The translations under genes were made by a program, and so were the position numbers. Below are positions 27,587 through 37,324 of a DNA stretch of 64,000 nt, in pieces. The notes under the pieces were generated by a model, which was given only the letters and a program-made list of their open reading frames with translations, was not told the DNA's origin and searched no databases. Origin of the DNA: Komagataeibacter medellinensis NBRC 3288 (GTDB lineage Bacteria; Pseudomonadota; Alphaproteobacteria; Acetobacterales; Acetobacteraceae); contig NC_016027.1 in assembly GCF_000182745.2 (NCBI RefSeq), forward strand, positions 2,889,001 to 2,953,000. The letters run 5' to 3'. Position 1 is the stretch's first letter; every line of letters starts with the position of its first letter.

Positions 27587-30196
27587 TCAGGGTTTCAGCA
27601 GTTTTTTGAGTTTATAGAGCATTTCCAGTGCCGTGCGTGGACTGAGTGCATCAGGGTCCAGTTCTTCCAGCAGGGCCTGCGCCGCGGGGGGCACGGCAGG
27701 GGCGGGCGGTTCCGCTTCCGGTGCGGGCGCGTGCTGTTCGAACAGCGGCAGGGGAGGCGCCTGCCGGCCACGTTCCTTTTCCAGCATGGACAAAAGCCGG
27801 CCCGCGCGCCGTACCACCGGTTCGGGCACGCCCGCCAGGCGGGCAACATGCACGCCCCAACTGCGTCGGGCAGAGCCGGGTACGACCTCGTGCTGGAAAA
27901 TGACCTGTCCCTTCCATTCCCGCACGCTCATGGTGTGGGGGGTCAGGCGGGGCATGCTGTCCGACAGTTCGGCCAGTTCGTGGAAATGTGTGGCAAAGAT
28001 GGCTCGGCAGCGCAGGGTGGAATGCAGCGTCTCCAGCACCGCCCAGGCAATGGCCAGTCCGTCGAGCGTGGAGGTGCCGCGCCCGATCTCGTCCACCACC
28101 ACCAGCGAACGTGGCCCGGCCTGGTTAAGGATGGCTGCCGTCTCGGTCATTTCCACCATGAAGGTTGAGCGCCCGCGCGCCAGGTCATCCGCCGCCCCGA
28201 CGCGTGAGAAAAGCCGGTCCACCACCCCGATACGCATGGATGCAGCCGCCACCGGCAGCCCGGCCTGCGCCAGAATGACGGCCAGCGCCGTCTGACGCAG
28301 GAAGGTGGACTTGCCCGCCATGTTCGGCCCCGTCAGCAGCATGATGCGGTGGTCGGGCTCAAGGTCGCAGTCATTGGGGGTAAAGCGGGCGTTGCGCGGC
28401 AGGGCCGCCTCGACCACCGGGTGGCGGCCCGCACGGATGGTGAAGGACGTGTCATCCACTACGGTGGGGCAGCACCATGTGCCGCCCCCCGCCAGCAGCG
28501 CGCAGGACTGCAAGATGTCGATGCACGCCAGTGCCGAGGCGATTTCAGGCAGCGCTGTTTCGTCCAGTATCTGACAGACAACCTGCGTGAACAGGTGCCG
28601 CTCACGCAGGGCCGCGTTCTCGGCCGCCTGGGCAATCTGCTGGTCCAGTGCAATCAGCCGTTCGGTAGAAAAGCGACTGGCGCTGGCGGTGCCCTGGCGC
28701 ATGATCAGGTCATCACGCCCGCGCAGGCGGCTGGCGGCGACGGCTGGCACCTCGATCACGTAGCCAAGCTGGGCATGGTGGCGGATCTTGAGGTTGGGGA
28801 TACCGAGGCTTTCGGCATATTCCTGCTGCAAGCCCGCAATTACCCGCCGGCTGCCATCGCGCAGTTCGCGCTGGGCATCAAGTTCGCTGTCAAAACCGCT
28901 GGCGATGGTGCCGCCATCATCCATGCGGGCAGGCGGGTTTTCGCTCAGTGCGCGGCCCAGCAGGGCTTCGAGTTCATGCGCACGATCCAGATGGCCCATG
29001 ACCCCGGCCATGATGGGGGGCAGTTCCGGCTGTGCGCCCAGTATGCGCCGGATCGCGCGCGCTACTTCCAGCGCCAGCCTTATGGCCACGGCATCACGTG
29101 GCTGCCCGCGCCCCAGCGAGAGGCGGCCCAGCGCGCGCGCCATGTCCGGGGCGGCGCGTAGTGCCGTACGCACGTCGTCGCGTATGCCGGGTTTGTCCAG
29201 CAGCCACGTCCAGCCTGCCTGCCGGTGCGCGATGCGGGCGGGGTCGGTCAGCGGCGCAGCAATCCAGTCCGCAAGCATGCGGCTGCCTGCTGCGGTCACG
29301 GTCCGGCTTACGGCAGTGAACAGGGTGTGTTCCGTCGTGCCATCACGCGTGCGCAGCAGGTCCAGGCTGGCGCGGGTTGCGGGGTCAAGGCCCAGCACGT
29401 CCTGGCTGTCGCTGGGGCGGGGGTGCGACAGGCGGGGCAACTGGCCCGCCTGGCTGCGGCGGATGTAGTCGATGGCGGTTGCCGCGGCCAGCGCCTCCGT
29501 ATCGCTGAAGGTGCCAAAGGCATCAAGGCTGGCCACCCCGAAAGCCTCCGCCATGCGCGCGCGTGCCGCATCCGCGCTGGCGGGGTGAACGACAGGGGTG
29601 CGGCGTGGGGCGAAATCCCCCAGTTCAACATTGTCCGCGCACAGGATTTCCGCCGGGTCAAGCCGACCAAGCTGGTCGTGCAGGCTGCCTGTCGGCACGG
29701 TTGTGGTCTCGAATAGTCCGGTTGAGATGTCGATCCAGGCCAGCCCCGGCGCGCCGCCGTCACGTCCGCCCGGGTAGATGATGGCGGCCAGCAGGTTCTG
29801 CCGCCCGGCTTCGAGCAGTTCGTCCTCGGTCAGGGTGCCCGGCGTGATCAGGCGCACGACCGCGCGCCGCAGTGGCCCCTTGGAGGCAGGGCGTCCCTTG
29901 CGCGGCTGCTCGGTCTGTTCGGCCACCGCCACCCGGAAGCCGCGCCGGATCAGTCGCGCCAGATAGGCCTGCGCCGCATGTACCGGTACGCCGCACATGG
30001 CAATGGGTTCCCCCCCATGGGTGCCGCGTGCGGTCAGCGATATGTCGAGTGCTGCGGCCGCAGCCTCGGCATCATTGAAGAAGAGCTCGTAGAAATCCCC
30101 CATCCTGAAGAACAGCAGGGCATCGGGATGTTCGGCTTTGAGCGCAAACCACTGCGCCATGGCGGGGGTGGCGCCTTCGGGGGATGGGAATGTCAT
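27587..30196 (-). CDS. mutS: DNA mismatch repair protein MutS
   Basis: The 869-residue mismatch-recognition ATPase. The N-terminal mismatch-binding motif is RMGDFYELF with the conserved Phe-x-Glu. Walker A GPNMAGKST lies near residue 620, the Walker B/signature part is LVVVDEIGRGTSTLDG, and the D-loop histidine is in FATHFHEL. It sits 55 bases after murJ and 79 before glnD on the same strand. In Rhizobiales and relatives mutS is also next to glnD, so this is an old arrangement. Confidence 0.97.
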   Translation of the reverse strand: MTFPSPEGATPAMAQWFALKAEHPDALLFFRMGDFYELFFNDAEAAAAALDISLTARGTHGGEPIAMCGVPVHAAQAYLARLIRRGFRVAVAEQTEQPRKGRPASKGPLRRAVVRLITPGTLTEDELLEAGRQNLLAAIIYPGGRDGGAPGLAWIDISTGLFETTTVPTGSLHDQLGRLDPAEILCADNVELGDFAPRRTPVVHPASADAARARMAEAFGVASLDAFGTFSDTEALAAATAIDYIRRSQAGQLPRLSHPRPSDSQDVLGLDPATRASLDLLRTRDGTTEHTLFTAVSRTVTAAGSRMLADWIAAPLTDPARIAHRQAGWTWLLDKPGIRDDVRTALRAAPDMARALGRLSLGRGQPRDAVAIRLALEVARAIRRILGAQPELPPIMAGVMGHLDRAHELEALLGRALSENPPARMDDGGTIASGFDSELDAQRELRDGSRRVIAGLQQEYAESLGIPNLKIRHHAQLGYVIEVPAVAASRLRGRDDLIMRQGTASASRFSTERLIALDQQIAQAAENAALRERHLFTQVVCQILDETALPEIASALACIDILQSCALLAGGGTWCCPTVVDDTSFTIRAGRHPVVEAALPRNARFTPNDCDLEPDHRIMLLTGPNMAGKSTFLRQTALAVILAQAGLPVAAASMRIGVVDRLFSRVGAADDLARGRSTFMVEMTETAAILNQAGPRSLVVVDEIGRGTSTLDGLAIAWAVLETLHSTLRCRAIFATHFHELAELSDSMPRLTPHTMSVREWKGQVIFQHEVVPGSARRSWGVHVARLAGVPEPVVRRAGRLLSMLEKERGRQAPPLPLFEQHAPAPEAEPPAPAVPPAAQALLEELDPDALSPRTALEMLYKLKKLLKP

Positions 30197-30251
30197 CCCC
30201 GTTGTCTAGCGATGGGGTGGAGGATTCGCCAGTCTGGATTTGGCACGGGGC

Positions 30252-31814
30252 CTAGCCGGAGCGGCCCCGGCCCAGCCGCCGCCTGACCGCACCCACGGCC
30301 TGCCCCACATCGGCAACGCCCAGCAGGTGCAGCGCACCTAGGTAAAGCCCGATGCCCAGCGTGATAAGCGCGCCCACATCCACTACCCGCATGATCGCAC
30401 TGGCCTGCATGGCGTCTCCCAGCGCGGTATAGCCCAGCAGCCACAGCCCGGCGGCCATCAGGCCCGCGCAGGCTGCCATGCCCGCAAGCTGGCGGATCAG
30501 GCGCGGGTCGGGCAACAAGGCGCCGCGCCGTATGAGTAGCCACGCCAGCACGCCCGCATTGACCATGGCGGCAAGGCTGCTGGCCAGTGGCGGCCCGATA
30601 TGCGCAAGCCAGTGCATAAAGCTGATGTTGAGCACGAAATTGAGCACGAGCGTGCCCATGCCCACCAGCACCGGCGTGCGGGTATCGCCGCGTGCGAAGA
30701 AGCCGGGCGAGAGCACCTTGACCAGCACGAAAGCGGGCAGTCCCACCGCATAAGCCCGTAGCGACTGGGCCGCCAGAACGGCGTCATGCGCCGTGAATTG
30801 CCCATGCCCGAACAGCGCCATCATAACCGGGGCCGCCACCACCAAAAGTCCCGCCGCTGCCGGCAGTGTCAGGATCAGGGCATAGGATATGGCCCTGTTC
30901 TGCGTGGTGTGGGCACTGGTGGTGTCGCCTGCCGCCAGGTGGCGGGTCAGTACGGGCAGCAGCGTCGTGCCTGCCGCCGCCCCCAGTACGCCCAGTGGCA
31001 ACTGGTTTACCCGGTCGGCAAAATACATGAGCGACACGCTGCCTTCGGGCAACAGGGTGGCGATGATGGTATCGACCAGAAAGTTGATCTGGGTAATGCC
31101 GCTGCCCACCAGTCCCACGCCCATGCGTGCCAGCAGGGTGCGGATCTGTGGCGTGATCCATGGTACGACCAGCCGCAGGCGCATGCCGGCTCGCCGGGCG
31201 GCGTAAAGCAGGATGCCGAACTGGATCACGCCCGAGGCACTGACCCCCCACGCGGCCGCGTGCGCCACATCGCCGGTAAGGGGTGGCAGGAAGAGAATGG
31301 CCGCGATCCCCACCACGTTGAAGCTGACATAAGCCGCCGCCGCCACGCCAAAATGGTGCATCCCGTTCAGCACGCCCGAAACCAGCGCCGCCCCGCAGAT
31401 CATGAGCAGGTAGGGGAATGTGACGCGGCTGAGCGATATGGCCAGCGAATCGCGTACATCCCCGTGGGTGAAGCCCGGTGCGATCAGGCGCAGCACGCCG
31501 GGCATGAAGATCTCGCCCAGAACGGTCAGCAGCAGCAGCCATGACAGCAGCACGCTCATCGTCTCACTGGCGAAGCGCTGGGCGGTATCGCGGCCCTCGC
31601 GTTCCAGCAGGGAGGAAAACAGCGGCACGAAGGCGGCATTGAGCGCGCCCTCGCCAAACAGGCGGCGGAACATGTTGGGCAGGCGGAAGGCGATCTGGTA
31701 CGCATCCTGCGCCACACCCGTGCCCAGAAGGGCTGCCAGAAGCTGGTCGCGTACCAGACCCAGCAGGCGGCTGATCATGGTCCAGCCGCTTACGGTCAGG
31801 AAGCCTTTCAGCAT
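30252..31814 (-). CDS. murJ: Lipid II flippase MurJ (MviN)
   Basis: A 520-residue inner-membrane protein with about 14 hydrophobic helices. It flips the peptidoglycan precursor lipid II to the periplasmic side. Family signatures are TMISRLLGLVRDQLLAALLG at the N-terminus, FRLPNMFRRLFGEGALNAAF and ALFGHGQFTAHDA. It lies 22 bases downstream of the glutathione peroxidase gene and before mutS on the same strand. Confidence 0.95.
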   Translation of the reverse strand: MLKGFLTVSGWTMISRLLGLVRDQLLAALLGTGVAQDAYQIAFRLPNMFRRLFGEGALNAAFVPLFSSLLEREGRDTAQRFASETMSVLLSWLLLLTVLGEIFMPGVLRLIAPGFTHGDVRDSLAISLSRVTFPYLLMICGAALVSGVLNGMHHFGVAAAAYVSFNVVGIAAILFLPPLTGDVAHAAAWGVSASGVIQFGILLYAARRAGMRLRLVVPWITPQIRTLLARMGVGLVGSGITQINFLVDTIIATLLPEGSVSLMYFADRVNQLPLGVLGAAAGTTLLPVLTRHLAAGDTTSAHTTQNRAISYALILTLPAAAGLLVVAAPVMMALFGHGQFTAHDAVLAAQSLRAYAVGLPAFVLVKVLSPGFFARGDTRTPVLVGMGTLVLNFVLNISFMHWLAHIGPPLASSLAAMVNAGVLAWLLIRRGALLPDPRLIRQLAGMAACAGLMAAGLWLLGYTALGDAMQASAIMRVVDVGALITLGIGLYLGALHLLGVADVGQAVGAVRRRLGRGRSG

Positions 31815-31836
31815 GGCGCGCGGGGGCGGCTTGGCA

Positions 31837-32322
31837 TCAGTGGTCCATCACCGCGCGTTCGACCGCCATGCGCACCCGCCGTGATTCGGGCGAGGTGATG
31901 GAGGTAAACCAGTTGGCCAGTTGCCCGTCGCGCCCGATCAGGTATTTGTAGAAGTTCCAGCGCGGCAGTGACAGGAACCCGCCTTCCCGCGCCAGCCAGC
32001 GGAACAGCGGGATCGCCTGCGGGCCTTTGACGTGGCTCCTGGCGGTCAGCGGGAAGGTCACGTTGTAATTGCGCTGGCAGAACGTGCCGATCTGCTCGGC
32101 TGTGCCCGGTTCCTGCGCGCCAAAATCATTCGATGGCACGCCAATGACCATCAGGTCATGGCCGCGCCATGTGGTCCACAGGCTCTGTAGTCCCTCGTAT
32201 TGCGGCGTGAACCCGCATTTGGAGGCTGTGTTGACAATAAGGATCGGCTTGCCCCGCAGTCTGGACATGTCAATGTCGGGACCATTGAGGGCAGGCAGAA
32301 TGAAATCATAGATTGTGGTCAT
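31837..32322 (-). CDS. Glutathione peroxidase family protein (thiol peroxidase type)
   Basis: 161 residues with a GPx fold. The active-site cysteine lies in VNTASKCGFTPQYEGLQ (about residue 36). The conserved glutamine/asparagine region is GVPSNDFGAQEPG and the tryptophan is in WNFYKYLIG. It is a cysteine enzyme, not a selenoprotein. Bacterial homologues usually reduce peroxides with thioredoxin or glutathione. It lies between gpsA and murJ on the same strand. Confidence 0.93.
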   Translation of the reverse strand: MTTIYDFILPALNGPDIDMSRLRGKPILIVNTASKCGFTPQYEGLQSLWTTWRGHDLMVIGVPSNDFGAQEPGTAEQIGTFCQRNYNVTFPLTARSHVKGPQAIPLFRWLAREGGFLSLPRWNFYKYLIGRDGQLANWFTSITSPESRRVRMAVERAVMDH

Positions 32323-32426
32323 CGGAATGCTCGGTCTCGTATACGCGCCGGAAAGACCGGATTGCAGGCTGCGGTGCCGGGGGTCAAGCCGCCTGTTTGC
32401 AGATGTGGGATGTAAGGACGGTGTAA

Positions 32427-33398
32427 TCAGGCAAATTCATGCCCCACCGGGCGGGCCTGCAACTGCCTGCTGGCATCGGTCATGGTGATCGTGCCCGCCA
32501 GAAGGTGCGATACAGTGGCGATGACCGGCGCGTTGACCCCATGGCGCAGCGCCAGTTGGTGCAGGGCGGGGGCGGTGGCCATGCCTTCGGCCACACCTTC
32601 CAGCGTGTTGGCGGCTTCCTGCGCCGGGCTGCCTTTGCCAATGGCCAGCCCCAGTCGGTAATTGCGTGAGGCAAGGCCGGTGCAGGTCAGCAGCAGATCC
32701 CCGATTCCCGCAAGGCCGGACAGCGTTTCCGGCCGGCCACCCACGGCATGGGACAGGCGGCCCAGTTCGGCAATGCTGCGGGTGATCAGGGCCGCGCGCG
32801 CGTTCTCCCCCAGCTTGGCGCCCATGGCGGCACCCGCGGCTATGGCCACCACGTTCTTGGCAGCCCCCCCGATCTGTACGCCAGTCGGGTCATCGCTGGC
32901 ATAAAGGCGGAAGGCGGGTGTGGTCAGCAGGTCCGCCAGCCTGCGGGCCTGCGTACGCTCCGTGCTGGCCAGGACGGCGGCGGCGGGCAGGCCAGCAGCG
33001 ACTTCATGCGCGAAATTGGGGCCGGACAGCACGCCCAGAACACTGTGGGGGAATAGTTCGGCCAGCACCTGCAGCGGCATGAGGCCGGTTGCCTGCTCAA
33101 TGCCCTTGCAGCACGCGATCAGGGGCGCACAGGGTGGAACGGTGCGTGCGGTTTCGCGCAGATGCTGGGTGGGGCAGGCTAGTAGGATCAGGTCGGCCTG
33201 GTGTGGCAGCGTGCTGGTAACCGTAATGGCTTGTGGCAGTGCGTAGCCCGGCAGGCGCGGCATGACCCGGCCGGCGGACATGGTGGTGGGATCACGCGCC
33301 CACAGGCTCACCTCCGCCCCCGCGCGCGCAGCCTGCAGGGCAAGTGCGGTGCCCCATGCGCCTGCGCCAATTACGGCAATGCGTGCAGTATGGGCCAT
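32427..33398 (-). CDS. gpsA: Glycerol-3-phosphate dehydrogenase [NAD(P)+]
   Basis: A cytoplasmic enzyme (323 residues) that reduces dihydroxyacetone phosphate to sn-glycerol-3-phosphate for phospholipid synthesis. The nucleotide-binding GAGAWGTALA is at the N-terminus, then LSGPNFAHEVAAGLPAAAV, and the catalytic lysine lies in GAAKNVVAIAAG. The start at 33398 has an AGGGGAA site; a longer frame from 33470 has no family similarity. A 127-base gap separates it from tsaD. Confidence 0.95.
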   Translation of the reverse strand: MAHTARIAVIGAGAWGTALALQAARAGAEVSLWARDPTTMSAGRVMPRLPGYALPQAITVTSTLPHQADLILLACPTQHLRETARTVPPCAPLIACCKGIEQATGLMPLQVLAELFPHSVLGVLSGPNFAHEVAAGLPAAAVLASTERTQARRLADLLTTPAFRLYASDDPTGVQIGGAAKNVVAIAAGAAMGAKLGENARAALITRSIAELGRLSHAVGGRPETLSGLAGIGDLLLTCTGLASRNYRLGLAIGKGSPAQEAANTLEGVAEGMATAPALHQLALRHGVNAPVIATVSHLLAGTITMTDASRQLQARPVGHEFA

Positions 33399-33525
33399 CC
33401 GTTCGTTCCCCTGACGGTCATGTGCCATATCTGGCAATCGTTGTTCCCTTAATCGCAATGCGCCTGTCAAGGTTGCCGTGCAAGGGTCAGAGTCGCTTTT
33501 GGCGCCCTGTGCCGGCTACGTGGTG

Positions 33526-34638
33526 TCAGGCGGAAATATCAGCGTCCGCTGTCATGCGGTGCGCCATTTCCGCCAGTGGCCAGCGCGGGCGGGGACGCAT
33601 GGCAATGTCATCGGGTATGGGCAGGCCCGCTTCACGGCGCGCGCGCATGGTTTCGATCGCGGCCCATGCCACCATGACCGCATTATCCGTGCACAGGCGT
33701 AGCGGCGGAGCGGCAAAGGGCAGGCCATGCGTCTGTGCGAATTCCTGCAACCGGGCGCGCAGCATGCCATTGGCGGCCACACCGCCCGCCACCACCAGCG
33801 TGGTGGGGCGTTCCATCATGCCCAGCGCGTGGCCAAGGCGGTCGATCACGATGTCACTGACCGCCTGCTGGAAGCTTGCAGCAATATCGGCGGCAAGCGG
33901 GTGGGACAGGGCGGTACGGACTTCAGCAGGCAGTTTCTGTGCCACGGCGGTTTTAAGCCCGGAGAAGGAAAAATCGCATCCGGCCCGCCCCATGAGCGGA
34001 CGGGGCAGGGCAATGGCATGCGGGTTGCCTTCAAGCGCCAGATGTTCCACCGCCGGGCCGCCCGGCCAGCCCAGGCCCAGCATCTTGGCCACCTTGTCGA
34101 ATGCCTCGCCCGCCGCATCATCAATCGTGCCGCCCAGCTTGCGGTAATGGCCCACGCCTTCCACCGCAATGCACTGGCAGTGCCCGCCCGAGACCAGCAG
34201 CAGCAGGTAGGGAAACGGCGCACCATTGCTGGCAACGCCGGGCAGGCGGGGGCTCAGGGCATGGGCTTCGATGTGGTTGACGGCAATGAAAGGCCGGTTC
34301 AGCGCAATGGCCATGCCCTTGCCCATGTCGGCGCCTACGATCAGGCCACCGATCAGCCCCGGCCCGCAGCTTGCTGCAATGGCGCCGAGGTCACGCGGTT
34401 GCATGCCCGCCCGGTCCAATGTGTCACGCACAAGGTCGGGCAGGGCGGCAAGGTGGGCGCGGGCCGCGATTTCGGGCACGACCCCGCCAAATGGCACATG
34501 GCCGGATTGCGATAATGTCGTTTCTGCCATGATCTGGCCATCCGCATGCACGATGGCGCAGGCGGTGTCATCGCACGAAGATTCAATGGCCATAACGGGA
34601 GTTGGCAGATCGGGGCCTGTCGGTTCGGTATCGGGCAT
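33526..34638 (-). CDS. tsaD: tRNA N6-adenosine threonylcarbamoyltransferase
   Basis: A 370-residue Kae1/Gcp-family protein that makes t6A37 in ANN-decoding tRNAs with TsaB, TsaC and TsaE. The metal-binding HIEAHALSP carries both histidines, preceded by AIESSCDDTACA and followed by GGHCQCIAVEG and the GGVAANGMLR phosphate loop. It is divergent from hemC with 71 bases between the starts, a conserved alphaproteobacterial arrangement, and is the first gene of the minus-strand run. Confidence 0.96.
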   Translation of the reverse strand: MPDTEPTGPDLPTPVMAIESSCDDTACAIVHADGQIMAETTLSQSGHVPFGGVVPEIAARAHLAALPDLVRDTLDRAGMQPRDLGAIAASCGPGLIGGLIVGADMGKGMAIALNRPFIAVNHIEAHALSPRLPGVASNGAPFPYLLLLVSGGHCQCIAVEGVGHYRKLGGTIDDAAGEAFDKVAKMLGLGWPGGPAVEHLALEGNPHAIALPRPLMGRAGCDFSFSGLKTAVAQKLPAEVRTALSHPLAADIAASFQQAVSDIVIDRLGHALGMMERPTTLVVAGGVAANGMLRARLQEFAQTHGLPFAAPPLRLCTDNAVMVAWAAIETMRARREAGLPIPDDIAMRPRPRWPLAEMAHRMTADADISA

Positions 34639-34709
34639 GGCGTAATTTACAATGCGGGTGTGGCGAATGTCATCTTTCCTTTATCGCGGTGCGGTAATAG
34701 ACACGCGAT

Positions 34710-35792
34710 ATGGAGTCCGCAAAGCCATCCGCCCCGTTTCCGTCGTCCGCGCTACAGAAAGTCGCGGCCGAGGCTGCTGCCCGCCAGCGAAAGGAAGCCA
34801 CACATCCCGAACCCCACCGTCGGCAGTTGCCGCTTAAGGTCGGAACGCGTGCCTCTCCGCTGGCGCTGGTACAGACACGGGCATTCCTTACCGTGCTGAC
34901 CCGTTTCTGCCCCGTCCTGCGTGACATGGGGGCGTTCCAGGAACACCAGATCAGCACCACGGGCGACCAGGTGCTCAACCGCAAGCTGGCGGAAATCGGT
35001 GGCAAGGGTCTGTTTGCCAAGGAAATCCATGAAGCGCTGCTCGATGGGCGGATCGACTTCGCGGTGCACAGCCTGAAGGATCTGGAAACCACGCTGCCAC
35101 CGGGGCTAGTGCTGGCCTGCACGCTCAAGCGCGAGGATGCGCGCGATGTGCTCATTCTTGGCCCCGGTTGCGGGGAGCCCGACCCGATGGACCCGTACGC
35201 GGTACTGCCGCAGGGCGCGCTGGTCGGGTGTGCGTCCGTTCGCCGCCAGGCGCAGATGCTGCATGTGCGTCCAGACCTGAAATTCGGCCTGCTGCGCGGC
35301 AATGTGCAGACCCGACTGGACAAGCTGGCCGCGCGCCAGTGCGATGCGACGCTGCTGGCCTATGCCGGTCTGCGCCGTCTGGGCATGGAAGACCGCGCCG
35401 ACGTGATCCTTGATCCCACAATCATGGTGCCGGCCGCCGGCCAGGGCATTGTGGGCGTGACCGTGCGTGAGAGCGATGTAGAACTGCGCGAACTGCTTTC
35501 CGCCATCGAGGATTACGAGGCCCGCGCCGTCGCTACGGCCGAACGCGCGCTGCTGGCGGAACTGGACGGATCGTGTCGCACCCCCATTGGTGGCTATGCG
35601 CGCCTGATCCCGGTGGTGGCCGGTGGCGCGCCGGAACTGCACCTGACTGGCCTTGTCGCGCGTGAGGACGGGTCGTTCCTGCTCAAGCGCTCCATCAGCG
35701 GTTCACCTGCGGATGCGGCGCGCCTCGGGCGTGACCTTGGCCGCAGCCTGCGTGCCGACAGCCCGGCCGATATTTTTGTTGAAGAAAAATAG
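34710..35792 (+). CDS. hemC: Porphobilinogen deaminase (hydroxymethylbilane synthase)
   Basis: It polymerises four porphobilinogens in heme synthesis. The cofactor-bearing cysteine is in LDGSCRTPIGGYA and the conserved N-terminal segment is LKVGTRASPLALVQT. At 360 residues it is about 45 longer than usual. The extra part is an N-terminal Ser/Ala/Arg-rich stretch before the conserved LPLKVGT, so the true start could be further in. It is followed after 17 bases by hemD. Confidence 0.95.
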   Translation: MESAKPSAPFPSSALQKVAAEAAARQRKEATHPEPHRRQLPLKVGTRASPLALVQTRAFLTVLTRFCPVLRDMGAFQEHQISTTGDQVLNRKLAEIGGKGLFAKEIHEALLDGRIDFAVHSLKDLETTLPPGLVLACTLKREDARDVLILGPGCGEPDPMDPYAVLPQGALVGCASVRRQAQMLHVRPDLKFGLLRGNVQTRLDKLAARQCDATLLAYAGLRRLGMEDRADVILDPTIMVPAAGQGIVGVTVRESDVELRELLSAIEDYEARAVATAERALLAELDGSCRTPIGGYARLIPVVAGGAPELHLTGLVAREDGSFLLKRSISGSPADAARLGRDLGRSLRADSPADIFVEEK

Positions 35793-35809
35793 TCACCTCC
35801 GTTGCGCCC

Positions 35810-36520
35810 ATGCGTGACGGGGTGATCGTGACCCGCCCCCCGCCCGGCCTGGCCCCCACCATGGCGGCAGTGGCGGGGGCAGGGTGGCGACCCATTGCCG
35901 CCCCCATGCTGCATGTCAGCCAGCGCGCCCTTTCCATCGGGACAGTTCGTCCTGACGCCATCATGATGACCAGCGGCCAGGCCATTGCCAGCCTCAAGGT
36001 GTCCCGGTTGCATGATGTCCCTTGCTATGTAGTGGGGTCTGCTACCGCACGGCGTGCCCGTGCGGCAGGATTTATCAATGTCTTTGCCGCATCCGGCACG
36101 GCGGATGACCTGACCGCGCTGGTGCGGGCGGTCCTGCCACCCCCGGCCCGGTTGTTGCTGGCGGTGGGGCAGGGATACGGGCAGGAGATGGCGGTGGCAT
36201 TGCGCGGGTATGGCTACCGGGTGTGGCGGCGGTGCGTTTATGGTGTGCGCGCGGCGCCAGTCCTGCCATCTGATGCGCTTGCAGCCCTGCTGGCGGGGCG
36301 GGTGGCGGCGGCCATGTTCTATTCCACCCGCACGGCGTCAGCCTTCATGGCGGCCATGCCGCCTGCGGTTGTACCCCTGCTGGCGGAGGTGGCGGCCATT
36401 GCCATGTCCGGTGGGGTGGCCGACGCCCTTGGTGCGGGGCCGTGCTGGCGGCGCATCCATATTGCCGCCCGGGCCGATCAGGAAGCCATGCTGGCCTGCC
36501 TGCCTGCCATCATGGACTGA
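35810..36520 (+). CDS. hemD: Uroporphyrinogen-III synthase
   Basis: 236 residues. The sequence is weakly conserved, as is usual for HemD, but it has the expected pieces (VIVTRPPPGLAPTMAAV at the N-terminus, MMTSGQAIASL, YVVGSATARRARAAGF, FYSTRTASAFMAAM). Position directly after hemC makes the call firm. It closes and inverts ring D of hydroxymethylbilane. Confidence 0.88.
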   Translation: MRDGVIVTRPPPGLAPTMAAVAGAGWRPIAAPMLHVSQRALSIGTVRPDAIMMTSGQAIASLKVSRLHDVPCYVVGSATARRARAAGFINVFAASGTADDLTALVRAVLPPPARLLLAVGQGYGQEMAVALRGYGYRVWRRCVYGVRAAPVLPSDALAALLAGRVAAAMFYSTRTASAFMAAMPPAVVPLLAEVAAIAMSGGVADALGAGPCWRRIHIAARADQEAMLACLPAIMD

Positions 36521-36540
36521 AACATCCTGCTCCAGCCATG

Positions 36541-36570
36541 AAAAAAGGCCGGGAGCATGTGCCCCCGGCC
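36541..36570 (-). terminator. Terminator for secB (and possibly hemD)
   Basis: A GGCCGGG/CCCGGCC stem with a 10-base loop and an A-run on its left, which on the minus strand is a stem followed by six T's. It ends secB transcription; no T-run serves the hemD side. Confidence 0.85.
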
Positions 36571-36601
36571 CTGTTGCGTCTGGCCTTTGTATCCAGGTGG
36601 A

Positions 36602-37123
36602 TCAGGCGTGGCCTGGCGTCTGGTCGAACGAGTTGCGCTTGGCCTGCCACAGTGCCACGAAGTCGATCGGCTGCAACACCACGGGCGGGAAGCCGCCATC
36701 GCGTGTGACTTCGCTCAGGATGTTGCGCACATAGGGGAAGATCAGGCGCGGCACCTCAACCAGCAGGATCGGCTCGATCAGCTCGGCGGGCGGGTTGGTC
36801 AGGGTTGCGATCGCGGCATAGGACAGTTCGGCAATGAAGACCGGTCGGCCCGCGGGGCTGCCTTCGCCCTGCGGGACTTCAGTGGCTTCAGCCTTCACGG
36901 TCAGCATGACCTCGAACACCGGCTGTTCCTGCTCGATGCGGTTGGCTTGCACGTCAATGTTGACCGAAATGTTCGGGTTGGTGCGCAAGGTGGCAAAAAT
37001 TTCTGCCCCGGCAGGCACCTCGAACGACAGGTCCTTGATATATTGCAGGTTGATTGCCAGCGGGAGAGGAGGGGGCGCGCTCTGACCGTTTTCGGGGGAG
37101 GTCGGCTGAGTCGTGTCTGACAT
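36602..37123 (-). CDS. secB: Protein-export chaperone SecB
   Basis: A 173-residue tetrameric cytoplasmic chaperone that holds preproteins unfolded and passes them to SecA. Matches include INLQYIKDLSFEVP, VFEVMLTVKAEA and the SecA-contact/C-terminal LPPVVLQPIDFVALW-like region (here FPPVVLQPIDFVALWQ). The start at 37123 (MSDTTQPTS) was chosen over an upstream frame. It is divergent from timA, a layout conserved in Alphaproteobacteria. Confidence 0.96.
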   Translation of the reverse strand: MSDTTQPTSPENGQSAPPPLPLAINLQYIKDLSFEVPAGAEIFATLRTNPNISVNIDVQANRIEQEQPVFEVMLTVKAEATEVPQGEGSPAGRPVFIAELSYAAIATLTNPPAELIEPILLVEVPRLIFPYVRNILSEVTRDGGFPPVVLQPIDFVALWQAKRNSFDQTPGHA

Positions 37124-37324
37124 GCTTGTCTGTATTTCCCGGAGGTATGTGAAATAAGGAGAGAATACCGTATTATCTGGCCCTAGCATGGCTCCGCGGG
37201 CGATGCCATACCGCGTGGCGGAATTTTAACCGCGCTTGTGCATTGTGCTGTCATGGGCCGTTGCTTATGTTGTGCTTAGGGTAATTTCTGGCAGGGCGCC
37301 CACCTGCCGTTATGGACGCGCGGC